Source of the DNA: an uncultured SAR86 cluster bacterium
GTDB taxonomy: Bacteria > Pseudomonadota > Gammaproteobacteria > Magnimaribacterales > Magnimaribacteraceae
Reading direction: 5' to 3'
Assembly (NCBI GenBank): GCA_902618945.1
Contig: CACNCK010000001.1
Coordinates: forward strand, 174,160-238,159
Length of the DNA stretch: 64,000 nucleotides
Positions within the stretch are counted from its first letter, which is position 1, and each line of letters begins with the position of its first letter. Made by a program: the position numbers and the translations under genes. The notes under the pieces are model-generated. The model was not told where the DNA came from and searched no databases. It was given only the letters and a program-made list of their open reading frames with translations. Shown here in pieces: positions 48,555 through 59,180 of this stretch.

Positions 48555-50465
48555 ATGAGCTTTAAAAATAGATTATTAAATTCTCCGAGAAAGACTAAAC
48601 AATTTTTAGTTGCTCTGACTGATTTCCTGTCTTTTTCCTTAGCTGTTCTTTTGGCATGTTTAGTAAGTAATCTCAATTTAAAAGATCTTTCATTAATTGA
48701 ACTGGTAAGAATTCTGTGGGTACCTGCTTTTTCTGTTTTTGTATTTTATCTATTTGGAGTTTATAGGTCTGTCCTAAGGTTCATAGATTTTGCCGTTGTA
48801 TACCTTCTGTTTAAGGCAATACTTACAGCATTTATAATTAACTATAGTTTAAGACTATTTTTTTCCTACTATCTACAAGGAATCTTAATTAATGGTGAAT
48901 TTAATTCCTTAATCAATGAGCCAGGTTGGCTAGTAGGATTACTTCTTTCGATAGTTCTAGTTGTTGGTTCTAGAATTTATGCTAATTTTCTACTATCCAG
49001 TAAAAAAGCCGAAAAAAGAGTAGTTATTTATGGTGCAGGTTCTGCAGGGATTCAATTATCTGAAGCTTTGAAGGTTAGCACTGAAATGGAACCAATAGCA
49101 TTTTTTGATTCGAATAAGGCTGTACAAAATACATTTTTGGGTGGAATTAAGATTTTAGATCCTAACAAGTTAGAAAAATTTATTAAAAGGAAAAAGGTAG
49201 ACGAAGTTTTAATTGCAATGCCATCAGTCTCTAAGTCAACTTTGAGTAATCTTTTGGAAGAAATTGAAGGCTATTCAGTAAAGGTGAGAATATTACCTGG
49301 ATTAGCAGCATTAGCCCAAGGTAAAGTATCTGTATCGGAATTGAAAGAAGTTGATATTTCAGATCTTTTAGGTAGAGAAGAGGTTGAATCACATAAATAC
49401 TTAATTAAGAGAAATATAGAAAAAAAATCAGTCCTAATAACTGGCGCTGGAGGTTCGATCGGCTCGGAAATAAGCAGACAAGTAATAAAAAATAATCCTA
49501 ATCAGGTTATCTTATTTGATTCGAACGAATATGCCCTTTATTCAATTAAAAGGGAGATTGAAAGTATCGCAAAAGATATACAAATATATTCTATTCTTGG
49601 AAATGTTCTTAATAAAGAAAGAATGATCGAAGTCTTAAACGCATTCGAAGTTAATACCGTCTATCATGCCGCGGCTTATAAACATGTCTCTTTAGTTGAA
49701 GAAAATCCATTTGAAGCTGTATCTAATAATATATTTGGCACAAAAATAACTGCAGAATCAGCTGTTGAGTCTAAAGTAGAAACGTTTGTTTTAATCTCAA
49801 CCGACAAGGCAGTGAGGCCAACTAATATAATGGGAGCAACTAAAAGATTTGCAGAGCTGATTCTTCAGGCGTTGTCTACAGAAAATACTACAAAAATGAT
49901 TATGGTTAGGTTTGGTAATGTTATTGGTTCTTCTGGATCAGCTATCCCTCTTTTCCAACAACAAATTAGGGAAGGAGGCCCCGTTACAGTAACTCACCCA
50001 GAAGTTATTAGATATTTTATGACAATACCCGAAGCTGCAGAGTTAGTCATACAAGCAGGAGCAATGGGTAAAGGGGGGGAGGTTTTTGTCCTTGATATGG
50101 GAGAACCTGTAAAGATTTTGGACTTGGCTAAGAGACTTATAAACCTTTCTGGCAAGGAGATAAATGACGATAATAACCCCGCAGGAGATATTCAAATTGA
50201 ATTCATGGGCTTAAGACCAGGAGAAAAATTATTCGAGGAGCTTCTAATTGGCGATAATGTAAGTCCTACTGAGCACACAAGAATTTTAAAAGCGCATGAA
50301 GACTTTCTTAGCAAAGAAGTGATACATAATTATCTAAAAAAATTAAAATTAGCAGAAGAAAATGGAGATGTAATTGAACTTAAGGAGATTCTTAAAGCTG
50401 TAGTGGTAGGATTTACTCCAGAGAAAGAAATTACCGATGTGCTTACTCTTCAAAAAGAAAATTAA
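48555..50465 (+). CDS. Polysaccharide biosynthesis nucleoside-diphosphate sugar epimerase/dehydratase (WbpM/CapD/FlaA1-like)
   Basis: N-terminal TM helices, VVIYGAGSAGIQLSEAL, SVLITGAGGSIGSEISRQV, YHAAAYKHVSLVEENPFEA. The ORF-track start 48381 translates through two tRNAs; ATG 48555 is the plausible start. Confidence 0.92.
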   Translation: MSFKNRLLNSPRKTKQFLVALTDFLSFSLAVLLACLVSNLNLKDLSLIELVRILWVPAFSVFVFYLFGVYRSVLRFIDFAVVYLLFKAILTAFIINYSLRLFFSYYLQGILINGEFNSLINEPGWLVGLLLSIVLVVGSRIYANFLLSSKKAEKRVVIYGAGSAGIQLSEALKVSTEMEPIAFFDSNKAVQNTFLGGIKILDPNKLEKFIKRKKVDEVLIAMPSVSKSTLSNLLEEIEGYSVKVRILPGLAALAQGKVSVSELKEVDISDLLGREEVESHKYLIKRNIEKKSVLITGAGGSIGSEISRQVIKNNPNQVILFDSNEYALYSIKREIESIAKDIQIYSILGNVLNKERMIEVLNAFEVNTVYHAAAYKHVSLVEENPFEAVSNNIFGTKITAESAVESKVETFVLISTDKAVRPTNIMGATKRFAELILQALSTENTTKMIMVRFGNVIGSSGSAIPLFQQQIREGGPVTVTHPEVIRYFMTIPEAAELVIQAGAMGKGGEVFVLDMGEPVKILDLAKRLINLSGKEINDDNNPAGDIQIEFMGLRPGEKLFEELLIGDNVSPTEHTRILKAHEDFLSKEVIHNYLKKLKLAEENGDVIELKEILKAVVVGFTPEKEITDVLTLQKEN

Positions 50466-50479
50466 CTTGTAAAAATACC

Positions 50480-51307
50480 TTGTTCACTTTTATTGATTCA
50501 TTAGACGATTTGTCATACTTAAATCAGGAACTTATAAACAAGCCTTATCTGGGCATCGATACTGAATTTAGAAGAACTACTAAAGACAATATGAGACTAG
50601 CCTTATTGCAGGTTAATGACGAAGAAGAGCTGTATTTGATTGATTCTATACTTATAGAAGATCCTGGTGAGCATGTAAGTTTTCTTTTTTCAGATTCTGT
50701 AGTTAAGATCCTTCATTCTTGTAAGGAAGATCTAGAGGCTATCTACTCTTGGACAAGAAAAGAGATGAGAAATATATTTGATACTCAAGTAGCTAACTCT
50801 TTTTTAGATGGAGATTTCACTATTGGTTATCAAGGTCTCGTAGAACAAGAACTAGGTATAACTTTAAATAAGAATGAGACTAGATCAAATTGGATAAGAC
50901 GACCTCTTTCTGATTCCCAACTAAAATATGCAGCCTTAGATGTAGAGTATTTAATCCATCTTTACAAGTTGCAAAAAGAGGAGTTATCCAAAACATCTAA
51001 ACTAGATTGGCTTGATCAGGATATTAAAAGACTGCTAGAACTTACTTTCAAACGGCGTTCTCATTTTGTGGAATTAGAAAGGAATATGAGTAAAGCAAAA
51101 GAGGCAGAAATCCTATATAAGTTTAATAAAGTCATTGATGAGATTTCTGATCGTGAAAAAATAAATAAAACTTTATTTTTTTCAAAAAAAGCTCAAAAAG
51201 ATTTTTTAAGACTAGTACTTTTGAAAGGATTAGATTCAGCTTGTGGTGAAATAACATTATGGAGAAGTCAGTTAATCAAAGATGAAATTTTTAATCTTTT
51301 AAAATAA
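50480..51307 (+). CDS. rnd: Ribonuclease D (TTG start)
   Basis: YLGIDTEFRRT, KILHSCKEDLEAI, FDTQVANSFL, NWIRRPLSDSQLKYAALDVEYLIHLY. Confidence 0.9.
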   Translation: MFTFIDSLDDLSYLNQELINKPYLGIDTEFRRTTKDNMRLALLQVNDEEELYLIDSILIEDPGEHVSFLFSDSVVKILHSCKEDLEAIYSWTRKEMRNIFDTQVANSFLDGDFTIGYQGLVEQELGITLNKNETRSNWIRRPLSDSQLKYAALDVEYLIHLYKLQKEELSKTSKLDWLDQDIKRLLELTFKRRSHFVELERNMSKAKEAEILYKFNKVIDEISDREKINKTLFFSKKAQKDFLRLVLLKGLDSACGEITLWRSQLIKDEIFNLLK

Positions 51308-51311
51308 GCAA

Positions 51312-51602
51312 ATGTTTTGGTTCATTTACTCAATAGCTTCAATTTCAATGAGCATAATGCTTGCGAAAATAAGTAAAAAGTATTTCTTTGAATTTTTTAT
51401 TATATTTACTTTATTATTTCTTACTCCTGCTCAAATAGAAACTTCAACATTAGAGTATGCCCCTTCTTTATTTACCTTTATTTTTAATATTCTTTTCGAA
51501 CAGGACTTTTCGACTAGAGTTCTAAGGCCGCTTTTCTTAACCATTCCTTTAGGCATATTTTTTTTATTTCTTTATTTTATTCTTAAAAGAAGATTCTTTT
51601 AG
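51312..51602 (+). CDS. Hypothetical small membrane protein
   Basis: 96-aa ORF with three hydrophobic segments directly after rnd; no family recognised. Confidence 0.5.
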   Translation: MFWFIYSIASISMSIMLAKISKKYFFEFFIIFTLLFLTPAQIETSTLEYAPSLFTFIFNILFEQDFSTRVLRPLFLTIPLGIFFLFLYFILKRRFF

Positions 51603-52074
51603 TTTTTAAGTTCTTTAAATTTAATATACCAATTGCATTTCTACCTTCATTTAATCCTGCACACTCACCTGGATTAAAAAATAAAACCCCATTTATTATT
51701 TCTTTTCGATATCTATGTGTATGCCCATGAATAACAACATCGATATTCTTATTTTGCATCAAGAAATCATCAATTAAATCGGGTTCATGAAATATTGCTA
51801 GATTTTTATTATCAAGAGTTAACACATTGGGAGGTTCTTGGAAAAGAAAATTATTATTCTCTGCTACTTCTTTTATTCCTATTTCACTCCTATCATTATT
51901 TCCATATACGCCAAAAAGTTTGCAATTTAGTTCAGAAAATTTTTCTAATGATCTTGCACTTGCTATGTCACCAGTGTGAATTACGCTAGAAACCTTTTCC
52001 TCATTGAATAAGCTAATTATCTTATCTATATTTCTCAGGTTATTGTGCGTATCGCTAACAATACCAATTTGCAT
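51583..52074 (-). CDS. YfcE/MJ0936-family metallophosphoesterase
   Basis: IGIVSDTHNNLRNID, VIHTGDIAS, FGVYGNNDR, VVIHGHTHRYRKE, FFNPGECAG. Confidence 0.9.
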   Translation of the reverse strand: MQIGIVSDTHNNLRNIDKIISLFNEEKVSSVIHTGDIASARSLEKFSELNCKLFGVYGNNDRSEIGIKEVAENNNFLFQEPPNVLTLDNKNLAIFHEPDLIDDFLMQNKNIDVVIHGHTHRYRKEIINGVLFFNPGECAGLNEGRNAIGILNLKNLKTKRIFF

Positions 52075-52081
52075 GAGGAAG

Positions 52082-53221
52082 CTAAACTTTTTCTAATATA
52101 TGTATTCCGCAGGCACTTCCTAATCCTATAACATGAGTCATGCCAATTTTTGCATTTTCAACCTGTCTGTCTCCTGCCTCTCCTCTTAAATGAGTACAAA
52201 CTTCATAAATATTAGCTATGCCTGTTGCCCCCAAAGGATGGCCTTTTGATAGAAGACCCCCAGACACATTAACAGGTATTCTTCCTCCTAGTTCAACCTC
52301 ACCTTCATCAATTAATCGTCCTGCTTCTCCATCATCACATAAACCAAGATTTTCATAGTGCAACATCTCAGCAGTGGCAAAGCAGTCATGTAATTCAACA
52401 AGGTCAACATCGCTTGAATCAAGACCTGCCATTTCGTATGCTTCTTTTGCGGCTTTTCTTGTGCATGAATTAACATCTGGCATAACAAGATCCCTTTCTT
52501 GATAAGGATCACTTGTCATGACCGAAGCTTTTATTCTGACTGCTCTTTGCATGCCTAGCTCTTTAGCTTTCTTTTCTGAAACTAAAACTGCAGCTGCAGC
52601 ACCATCTACATTTACTGAACACATTAATTTTGTATTAGGATAAGAAATCATTTCTGCATTCATAACTTCATCAAGAGGAGTCTCAATTTGATATCTAGCC
52701 TTCGGATTCATTGTTGAATGGTGGTGATTTTTTACAGAAATCTTCGCAAATTGTTCAAAAGTAGTGCCATATTGTCTAGCATGTTCCATACCTGCTTCAG
52801 CAAAAACTGCAGGCATAGTGCCTGAACCTAATAATCCTTCTTTTGGAATTCCGGATCCACCCCCAGAACCCCCAAGAAGACCCGTTCCCATTTGCTCCAC
52901 ACCTACAGCGAGCACCACATCATATAAGCCTGCTTTTATAGAAGTCCAAGCTTCTCTAAAGGCTGTAGCCCCTGTGGCACAAGCGTTAGAGCAATTGACA
53001 ACTGGAATACCTGTTTGACCAATTTCTTGAAGAATCCTTTGTCCCACCATAGCATTGGCTTGTCCAAGATTACCACAATAGAAAGCCTCCATATTTCCAA
53101 TATTTAGACCAGCATCATCAAGTGCTAACAATGCAGCTTCGGCACCAAGATCTGGGACCGTTCTGTCTGGAAACCTTCCAAACTTGATCATATCAACCCC
53201 TAAAACGTATACATCACTCAT
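52082..53221 (-). CDS. Thiolase-family protein (SCP-x / acetyl-CoA acetyltransferase-like)
   Basis: VNCSNACATGATAFREAW, VELHDCFATAEMLHYE, NVSGGLLSKGHPLGATGIANI. Confidence 0.9.
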   Translation of the reverse strand: MSDVYVLGVDMIKFGRFPDRTVPDLGAEAALLALDDAGLNIGNMEAFYCGNLGQANAMVGQRILQEIGQTGIPVVNCSNACATGATAFREAWTSIKAGLYDVVLAVGVEQMGTGLLGGSGGGSGIPKEGLLGSGTMPAVFAEAGMEHARQYGTTFEQFAKISVKNHHHSTMNPKARYQIETPLDEVMNAEMISYPNTKLMCSVNVDGAAAAVLVSEKKAKELGMQRAVRIKASVMTSDPYQERDLVMPDVNSCTRKAAKEAYEMAGLDSSDVDLVELHDCFATAEMLHYENLGLCDDGEAGRLIDEGEVELGGRIPVNVSGGLLSKGHPLGATGIANIYEVCTHLRGEAGDRQVENAKIGMTHVIGLGSACGIHILEKV

Positions 53222-53232
53222 AATTTTCTCCC

Positions 53233-53640
53233 TTATGTCATTGGTTTAAAGAAATAACTTATATAACTATTTCCATCTTTATCTTTTCTACCTAAAGCAT
53301 CATCAAATATTACTTCAACTGGCATATCAAAATTTATCTTATCTGGATCTGGTTCACAATCTATAAGGTTACCTTTAACTGTTCCTCCGCCGTCAAGGTC
53401 AACTATAGCAGATATATAGGGTACTTCTATTCCAGGAAAAGATCTAAAAACAATAGAGTAAGAATAAAGTTTTCCAGTATTGCTAAGCTTCATAGATTTC
53501 ATAGAATCTCTTGCAAAACAATTCGAGCAAACTTTCCTTTCCCCTAGGAAGATTGAACCGCACTTACTACATTTATGACCTTCAAGATAAGGTTCTCCAC
53601 CTTCCGGCAGCTTTAGATATTCGACAACAGGTAAACTCAT
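53233..53640 (-). CDS. Zn-ribbon/OB-fold (DUF35) protein
   Basis: CSKCGSIFLGERKVCSNCFARDSM rubredoxin-like zinc ribbon, OB-like C-terminus; next to the thiolase as commonly seen. Confidence 0.85.
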   Translation of the reverse strand: MSLPVVEYLKLPEGGEPYLEGHKCSKCGSIFLGERKVCSNCFARDSMKSMKLSNTGKLYSYSIVFRSFPGIEVPYISAIVDLDGGGTVKGNLIDCEPDPDKINFDMPVEVIFDDALGRKDKDGNSYISYFFKPMT

Positions 53641-53700
53641 TATTCCCCCTATAATTAATTCTAGTTTTATATATATTTATCTGAATTACAATAGCCGAAT

Positions 53701-54432
53701 ATGAGTTTTTGGAAAGCAGGAATAGGTGGGATGATTGGTTTCTCAATCGGCGGACCTATTGGAGGAATACTTGGCGCAATAATTGGATCAAAACTTTCAA
53801 GTAGAGATCAAGCCAAACCATCAATGAAGCAGAGAAATCAAGCTGCTTTTTTTACTGCTCTTTTCGCATGTTTCGCCAAAATTGCAAAAGCTGACGGTAA
53901 AGTGACTCGAGAAGAAGTAGATAAAGTTGATCACTTTATAAAGGAGAGGTTCAGATTTCCATCAGATCAGAGACTATTTGCTATCGAAATATTTAATCAT
54001 GCTAAAGACGACAGCAATACTTTCCATGACTATGCAAATCAACTTACTTCACTTTTATCATCAGATAAATCTGCCTTGATAATGTTTTATGAACTTCTAT
54101 TTGAACTTTCCATGGCAGATGGTCATTTAGATTCTTCAGAAGAAAAACTTTTACTTGAAGCGATTGATATTTTTCAAATTGATTCAGAATTCTTTCAAAT
54201 TAATAAAAAGAAATATGGTGGTACTACATCTGATGCGTATATCATCCTTGGAGTAACTGAAGATATGTCGTTTAAAGATATAAAAGTTGCTTATCAAAGA
54301 AAAAGGAAAGAATTCCATCCTGATACATTGTTATCAAAGGGTTTACCTGAAGAGCTCCTGGAAAAAGCAAAAGAAAAATTTATTGAAATCCAGTCAGCTT
54401 TTGAGGAAATAGAAAAGCACAAAAATAAATAA
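53701..54432 (+). CDS. DjlA-like TerB/DnaJ-domain protein
   Basis: Glycine-rich N-terminal TM (GGMIGFSIGGPIGGILGAIIG), TerB-like FACFAKIAKADGKVTREEV, J-domain AYIILGVTEDMSFKDIKVAYQRKRKEFHPD. Confidence 0.88.
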   Translation: MSFWKAGIGGMIGFSIGGPIGGILGAIIGSKLSSRDQAKPSMKQRNQAAFFTALFACFAKIAKADGKVTREEVDKVDHFIKERFRFPSDQRLFAIEIFNHAKDDSNTFHDYANQLTSLLSSDKSALIMFYELLFELSMADGHLDSSEEKLLLEAIDIFQIDSEFFQINKKKYGGTTSDAYIILGVTEDMSFKDIKVAYQRKRKEFHPDTLLSKGLPEELLEKAKEKFIEIQSAFEEIEKHKNK

Positions 54433-54468
54433 AGATTTCCAATTTTATTTCCCTTATGATCTGTCTAC

Positions 54469-55581
54469 ATGTCAGTAGTAATTTCAGGTACAGGTCTATT
54501 TACTCCTAAAGAGTTTATAACCAATGAAGAACTAGTCAAAAGTTTTAATCAGTTCGTTATAAATTTTAATGAAGAAAATAAGAATCAAATAGATTCTGGT
54601 GCTATTGATGCTTTGGTTCCATCAAGCACCGAGTTTATAAAAAAAGCTTCCGGCATTGAGCGAAGATATGTTCAAGATAAAGAAGGAATACTTGATATAA
54701 CGAGAATGAGACCGAGATTAAAAGAGAGATCAAATTCCGAGGTTTCTATTCTTGCTGAGATGGCAATTAAAGCTGCTGGAGGAGCCATAGAACAATCAGG
54801 AATAGACTCTTCTGATATTGATGCAGTTATCTGCGGTTGTTCAAATCTACAAAGAGCATATCCAGCTGTTGCCATAGAAGTTCAACAAGAACTTGGAATT
54901 TCGGGATATGCATATGATATGAACGTTGCATGTTCATCGGCAACATTTTCTATCCAAAACGCCTATAATGATATTCAATCAGGAATAGCAAATAGGGTTC
55001 TAGTAGTGAATCCAGAGATTTGTTCAGGCCATTTAAATTTCAAAGATAGAGATGCACATTTTATATTTGGAGATGCAGCTACTGCCATTATCCTCGAAAA
55101 AGATGGTAACTCCCGATCTGCTTTTGCAATTCTTGGGACAAGCCTAAAGACACAATTTTCTAATAATATACGAAATAATTTTGGATTTTTGAATTTACCT
55201 GAAAATTCAGATCCCAACTCTCCTGATAAATTATTCATCCAGAAGGGTAGGAGAGTTTTCAAAGAGGTCGTTCCTATGGTCCAGACTCATATTGCCAGTC
55301 ATTTAGATAATCTAGATATTGATATTCAAGACGTAAAAAGATTATGGCTACATCAGGCAAATTTAAGTATGAACCAGCTAATTGCTAAGAAACTCTTAGG
55401 GAGAGATCCTGATGGTCAAGAAATGCCAATTATTTTGAATGATTATGCTAATACAAGTTCAGCTGGCTCTATAATAGCTTTTCATCAAACAAAAGATGAC
55501 TTTGAATCTGATGAAATTGGGGTTATAAGTTCTTTTGGAGCTGGATATTCAGTTGGAAGTGTAGTTTTACAAAAGGTTTGA
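54469..55581 (+). CDS. Beta-ketoacyl-ACP synthase III-like
   Basis: MNVACSSATFSIQNAYNDIQSG (active Cys), LWLHQANLSMNQLIAKK, NDYANTSSAGSIIAFHQ. Confidence 0.88.
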   Translation: MSVVISGTGLFTPKEFITNEELVKSFNQFVINFNEENKNQIDSGAIDALVPSSTEFIKKASGIERRYVQDKEGILDITRMRPRLKERSNSEVSILAEMAIKAAGGAIEQSGIDSSDIDAVICGCSNLQRAYPAVAIEVQQELGISGYAYDMNVACSSATFSIQNAYNDIQSGIANRVLVVNPEICSGHLNFKDRDAHFIFGDAATAIILEKDGNSRSAFAILGTSLKTQFSNNIRNNFGFLNLPENSDPNSPDKLFIQKGRRVFKEVVPMVQTHIASHLDNLDIDIQDVKRLWLHQANLSMNQLIAKKLLGRDPDGQEMPIILNDYANTSSAGSIIAFHQTKDDFESDEIGVISSFGAGYSVGSVVLQKV

Positions 55582-55582
55582 T

Positions 55583-56023
55583 ATGAAATTTTTAATTAGA
55601 ATTCATAATACTTTAAAGGGATTTGAAGCTTTTGAGTTTTTACCTTTATTCCTGATAAGGCTCTATCTTTTTTATGTGCTTTGGTTTGCTGGAATAAATA
55701 AAATAGAATCTTTTAATAAGTTTTCAGGTTATTTGGGCACTCTTGGAGTACCCTTTCCGGATATATTCACTTGGTTAGTTATAATCACAGAATCTGGAGG
55801 CGCAGCATTAATTCTAATAGGTCTATTTGTTAGGTGGTCTTCAATTCCACTTCTGGTTGTTATGTTTTTTGCTGGATATCTTGTACATTGGCAAAATGGA
55901 TGGCCTCATGAAGCAAATGGTATTGAATTTGCTGCTATTTATTCATTGATGCTTCTCACTTTATTGTGTTTTGGTGGAGGAAAATATTTGAGCCTTGATT
56001 ATTGGGTATCAAGTAATAAATAA
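55583..56023 (+). CDS. DoxX-family membrane protein
   Basis: LYLFYVLWFAGINKIESFNKFSGYLGTLGVPFPD; four hydrophobic segments. Confidence 0.8.
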   Translation: MKFLIRIHNTLKGFEAFEFLPLFLIRLYLFYVLWFAGINKIESFNKFSGYLGTLGVPFPDIFTWLVIITESGGAALILIGLFVRWSSIPLLVVMFFAGYLVHWQNGWPHEANGIEFAAIYSLMLLTLLCFGGGKYLSLDYWVSSNK

Positions 56024-56626
56024 ATGGAACTATATAAGGCCTCAGATAATCTTCTTGAACCCTTAAGTAAGGCACATGGTTGGATTCAAGAAGCTCAGCA
56101 AAGTGGGGTTGCTCTGCCACACGCCATGAATGTCTCCTCAATAAATTTTGAGGGCAAACCGTCTTCAAGAATGGTCTTGCTGAAGAGGATAGGCCCAGAT
56201 GGATTTGTCTTCTTTACCGATTATGATGGAAATAAGGGAAAGCAGATAATTGAATCACCTTACGTTGCTTTAAACTTTTGGTGGGCAAAAACAAACAAGC
56301 AAATCAGAATAGAAGGTAAATGTTCTAAGGCAACTGAAGAAGAAAATGATGAATATTTTTCTTCTAGACCCAGAGGTTCACAGATTTCAGCCTCTGTTTC
56401 CATGCAAAGTGAAGAAATAGATACATATGATTCCCTAGTTCAACGGTCTCAAGAATTTGAATCGAGTCATACTGGAAAAGACATCATGAGACCCCAGAGA
56501 TGGGGGGGATTCATTGTGGAGCCAGAATCCATAGAATTCTGGGTAGATCAAAAAAATAGGTTACATACAAGAGAACTGTATTCAAAAAAAGGCACTGAAT
56601 GGGAAAAGGCTCTTTTATCGCCTTAA
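56024..56626 (+). CDS. pdxH: Pyridoxamine 5'-phosphate oxidase
   Basis: PSSRMVLLKRIGPDGFVFFTDYDGNKG, NFWWAKTNKQIRIEG, SRPRGSQISASVSMQS, WGGFIVEPESIEFW. Confidence 0.94.
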   Translation: MELYKASDNLLEPLSKAHGWIQEAQQSGVALPHAMNVSSINFEGKPSSRMVLLKRIGPDGFVFFTDYDGNKGKQIIESPYVALNFWWAKTNKQIRIEGKCSKATEEENDEYFSSRPRGSQISASVSMQSEEIDTYDSLVQRSQEFESSHTGKDIMRPQRWGGFIVEPESIEFWVDQKNRLHTRELYSKKGTEWEKALLSP

Positions 56627-56693
56627 ATCAGAATATCTATTACAATGTGTTTTTTTAATTACAAGTGTCCCTTAGTATAGGCCACCACTGAAT

Positions 56694-58619
56694 ATGCCTC
56701 TTATAAGTCTTCCTGATAATTCCACAAGAAATTTCAAGAATCCTGTCACTATAGATGATATAGCGAAAGACATTGGTGCAGGCCTTGCAAAGGCTGCGGT
56801 AGCAGGAAAAATCGATGGCCAATTAGTTGATGCGTCAGAAATTATTTCTGATGATTGCAATGTAGAAATCATAACAGTAAAAGATGATGAAGGGCTTGAA
56901 ATAGTCAGACACTCATGCGCTCATCTTTTGGCTCATGCCTTGAAGCAATTATATCCAGATGCCCAAATGGCAATAGGCCCAGTAATTAAAGATGGGTTTT
57001 ATTACGACATCAAACTTGATAAAAACCTATCAGATGAAGACTTAGAGGCTATAGAGAAGAGAATGAAAAAGCTTGCTAAGACAAAATACGATGTTAAGAG
57101 AGAAGTCGTATCGCAAAAAAAAGCTATCAAGACTTTCAAAGAGAGAAATGAACCTTATAAAGTAAACATTGCAGAAGAAATACCTGATGATGAAGTAATA
57201 GCGTTATATCATCATGAAGAATATATAGATATGTGCAGAGGACCACATGTTACCAATATGAGACATCTTCAAGCTTTTAAGCTCATGAAAGTATCAGGTG
57301 CTTATTGGAGAGGAGATTCAAAAAATGAAATGCTTCAAAGAATATACGGAACAGCTTGGCCTAATTCAAAAGATTTGGAGAATTATATTCTCCAACAGGA
57401 AGAAGCGGAAAAGAGAGACCATAGGAAATTAGGAAGACAACTAGATTTATTTCATTTTCAAGAAGAAGCACCCGGTATGGTTTTTTGGCATCCAAAGGGG
57501 TGGGCTATTTATTCAGCTCTAAAAACCTTCATACAATCCAAACAAGCCGAATACGATTATCAAGAAATTAATACTCCTCAGATAGTTGATAGAAAGTTGT
57601 GGGAAGCTTCCGGACACTGGGATAAATATCGAGAAAATATGTTTATTACGGAAATCGATGAAGAACACGCTAATGAGAAGAGGACAAATGCCCTTAAACC
57701 AATGAATTGTCCTTGCCATGTTCAGGTATTTAATCAGGGACTGAGGTCCTATAAAGATCTACCAATAAGATATGCCGAGTTTGGCTCATGTCATAGATAT
57801 GAAGCTTCAGGAACACTTCATGGTCTCATGAGAGTCAGAGGGTTTACACAAGATGATGGGCATATATTTTGTACTGAAGATCAGATTCAAGATGAGACTA
57901 AGAAATTTATAGAATTACTAACGGACATATATGCTCAACTAGGATTTGATGAGTTTGATATAAAACTTTCAACTAGGCCTGAGGTTAGGGCTGGTTCAGA
58001 GCAAGTTTGGGATAAAGCGGAACAAGCGTTGGAGAATGCTATAAAAAATCTGAATTTACCTTACGAAGTAGTTGATGGTGACGGTGCTTTCTATGGTCCA
58101 AAGTTAGACTTTGTTCTTATCGACGCTTTAGGCAGGGAATGGCAATGTGGAACTTTTCAACTAGATTTTATCTTGCCAGAGAGACTAGATGCAAAATTTG
58201 TTGACTCTGATAGTGAAAAATATAATCCAGTGTTAATTCACAGAGCCGTTCTAGGTTCTTTCGAGAGATTCTTAGGTGTTTTGATTGAACATTATGGCGG
58301 AGCTTTACCTACTTGGTTGTCACCAATTCAGGTAGAAATTCTCAATATTACTGACAAACAAGCCGAATATTGCTCAAAAATAGGCGATTTATTGAAAAAA
58401 AGTGGATTTAGGGCTCATTCGGACTTGAGGAATGAGAAGATCACTTATAAAATTCGCGACCACTCTATGCAGAAGACACCTTTTCTTTTAATAGCGGGAA
58501 ACAGGGAGATGGATAATAATACGATTTCTGTTCGAGCTAGAGGAGGGGAAGATCTTGGAGAAATGTCGATTGATGACTTCATCCAAAAACTTCAGAAAGT
58601 AGTGGATGAGAAAATATAG
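56694..58619 (+). CDS. thrS: Threonyl-tRNA synthetase
   Basis: TGS domain; [76 protein letters not shown]. Confidence 0.97.
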   Translation: MPLISLPDNSTRNFKNPVTIDDIAKDIGAGLAKAAVAGKIDGQLVDASEIISDDCNVEIITVKDDEGLEIVRHSCAHLLAHALKQLYPDAQMAIGPVIKDGFYYDIKLDKNLSDEDLEAIEKRMKKLAKTKYDVKREVVSQKKAIKTFKERNEPYKVNIAEEIPDDEVIALYHHEEYIDMCRGPHVTNMRHLQAFKLMKVSGAYWRGDSKNEMLQRIYGTAWPNSKDLENYILQQEEAEKRDHRKLGRQLDLFHFQEEAPGMVFWHPKGWAIYSALKTFIQSKQAEYDYQEINTPQIVDRKLWEASGHWDKYRENMFITEIDEEHANEKRTNALKPMNCPCHVQVFNQGLRSYKDLPIRYAEFGSCHRYEASGTLHGLMRVRGFTQDDGHIFCTEDQIQDETKKFIELLTDIYAQLGFDEFDIKLSTRPEVRAGSEQVWDKAEQALENAIKNLNLPYEVVDGDGAFYGPKLDFVLIDALGREWQCGTFQLDFILPERLDAKFVDSDSEKYNPVLIHRAVLGSFERFLGVLIEHYGGALPTWLSPIQVEILNITDKQAEYCSKIGDLLKKSGFRAHSDLRNEKITYKIRDHSMQKTPFLLIAGNREMDNNTISVRARGGEDLGEMSIDDFIQKLQKVVDEKI

Positions 58620-58636
58620 TTAATAGGAGAATCACA

Positions 58637-59178
58637 TAGCTCAAAGAAAATCTTTCAAAAAGTCTGAAAAACGCTTACCCATTAATGGTGAAATTAAGGC
58701 AGATAAAGTCAGACTAATTAGTGAATCGGGAGAACAATTAGGAATATTAAGTCTTTCCGAGGCCCTAAAGAAAGCTGAAGAAGCAGATCTAGATTTAGTT
58801 CAAATGGCCAAGGAGGGGGACCCTTTAGTTTGCAGGCTTCTAAATCATGGCAAACACATTTTTGATGCAAAAAAACAAAAGGCTGCTTCAAAAAAGAAAC
58901 AAAAAAGACAACAAATAAAAGAAATAAAATTTAGACCTGTAACTGAAAAAAATGACTACGAGATAAAAGTAAATAAAATTAAAAGTTTTATAGAAAATGG
59001 TGACAAAGCAAAGATTACATTAAGATTTAGAGGCAGAGAAATGGCCCATCAGCAGATAGGCATGGAGCTTTTAAAACGAGTTGAATCTGATTTAGAGAGT
59101 ATGGCAAGTGTTGAACAATTTCCAACTTTAGAGGGAAGACAACTAGTAATGATGATGACCCCTAACAAAAAAAATTAA
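58637..59178 (+). CDS. infC: Translation initiation factor IF-3 (probable AUA start; ORF track truncates to 58804)
   Basis: Upstream of 58804 the same frame encodes INGEIKADKVRLISESGEQLGILSLSEALKKAEEADLDLVQ, matching the IF-3 N-domain; AGGAG at 58626-58630, 6 nt before ATA 58637. C-domain EIKFRPVTEKNDYEIKVNKIKSFIENGDKAKITLRFRGREMAHQQIGMELL. Frame continuity near 58666-58681 is uncertain (see finding). Confidence 0.85.
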
Positions 59179-59180
59179 TT

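Noticed and set aside
52082-53640. Thiolase plus zinc-ribbon pair as a novel two-component enzyme
   Set aside because: SCP-x-type thiolases are commonly encoded next to DUF35 Zn-ribbon/OB proteins; expected arrangement.
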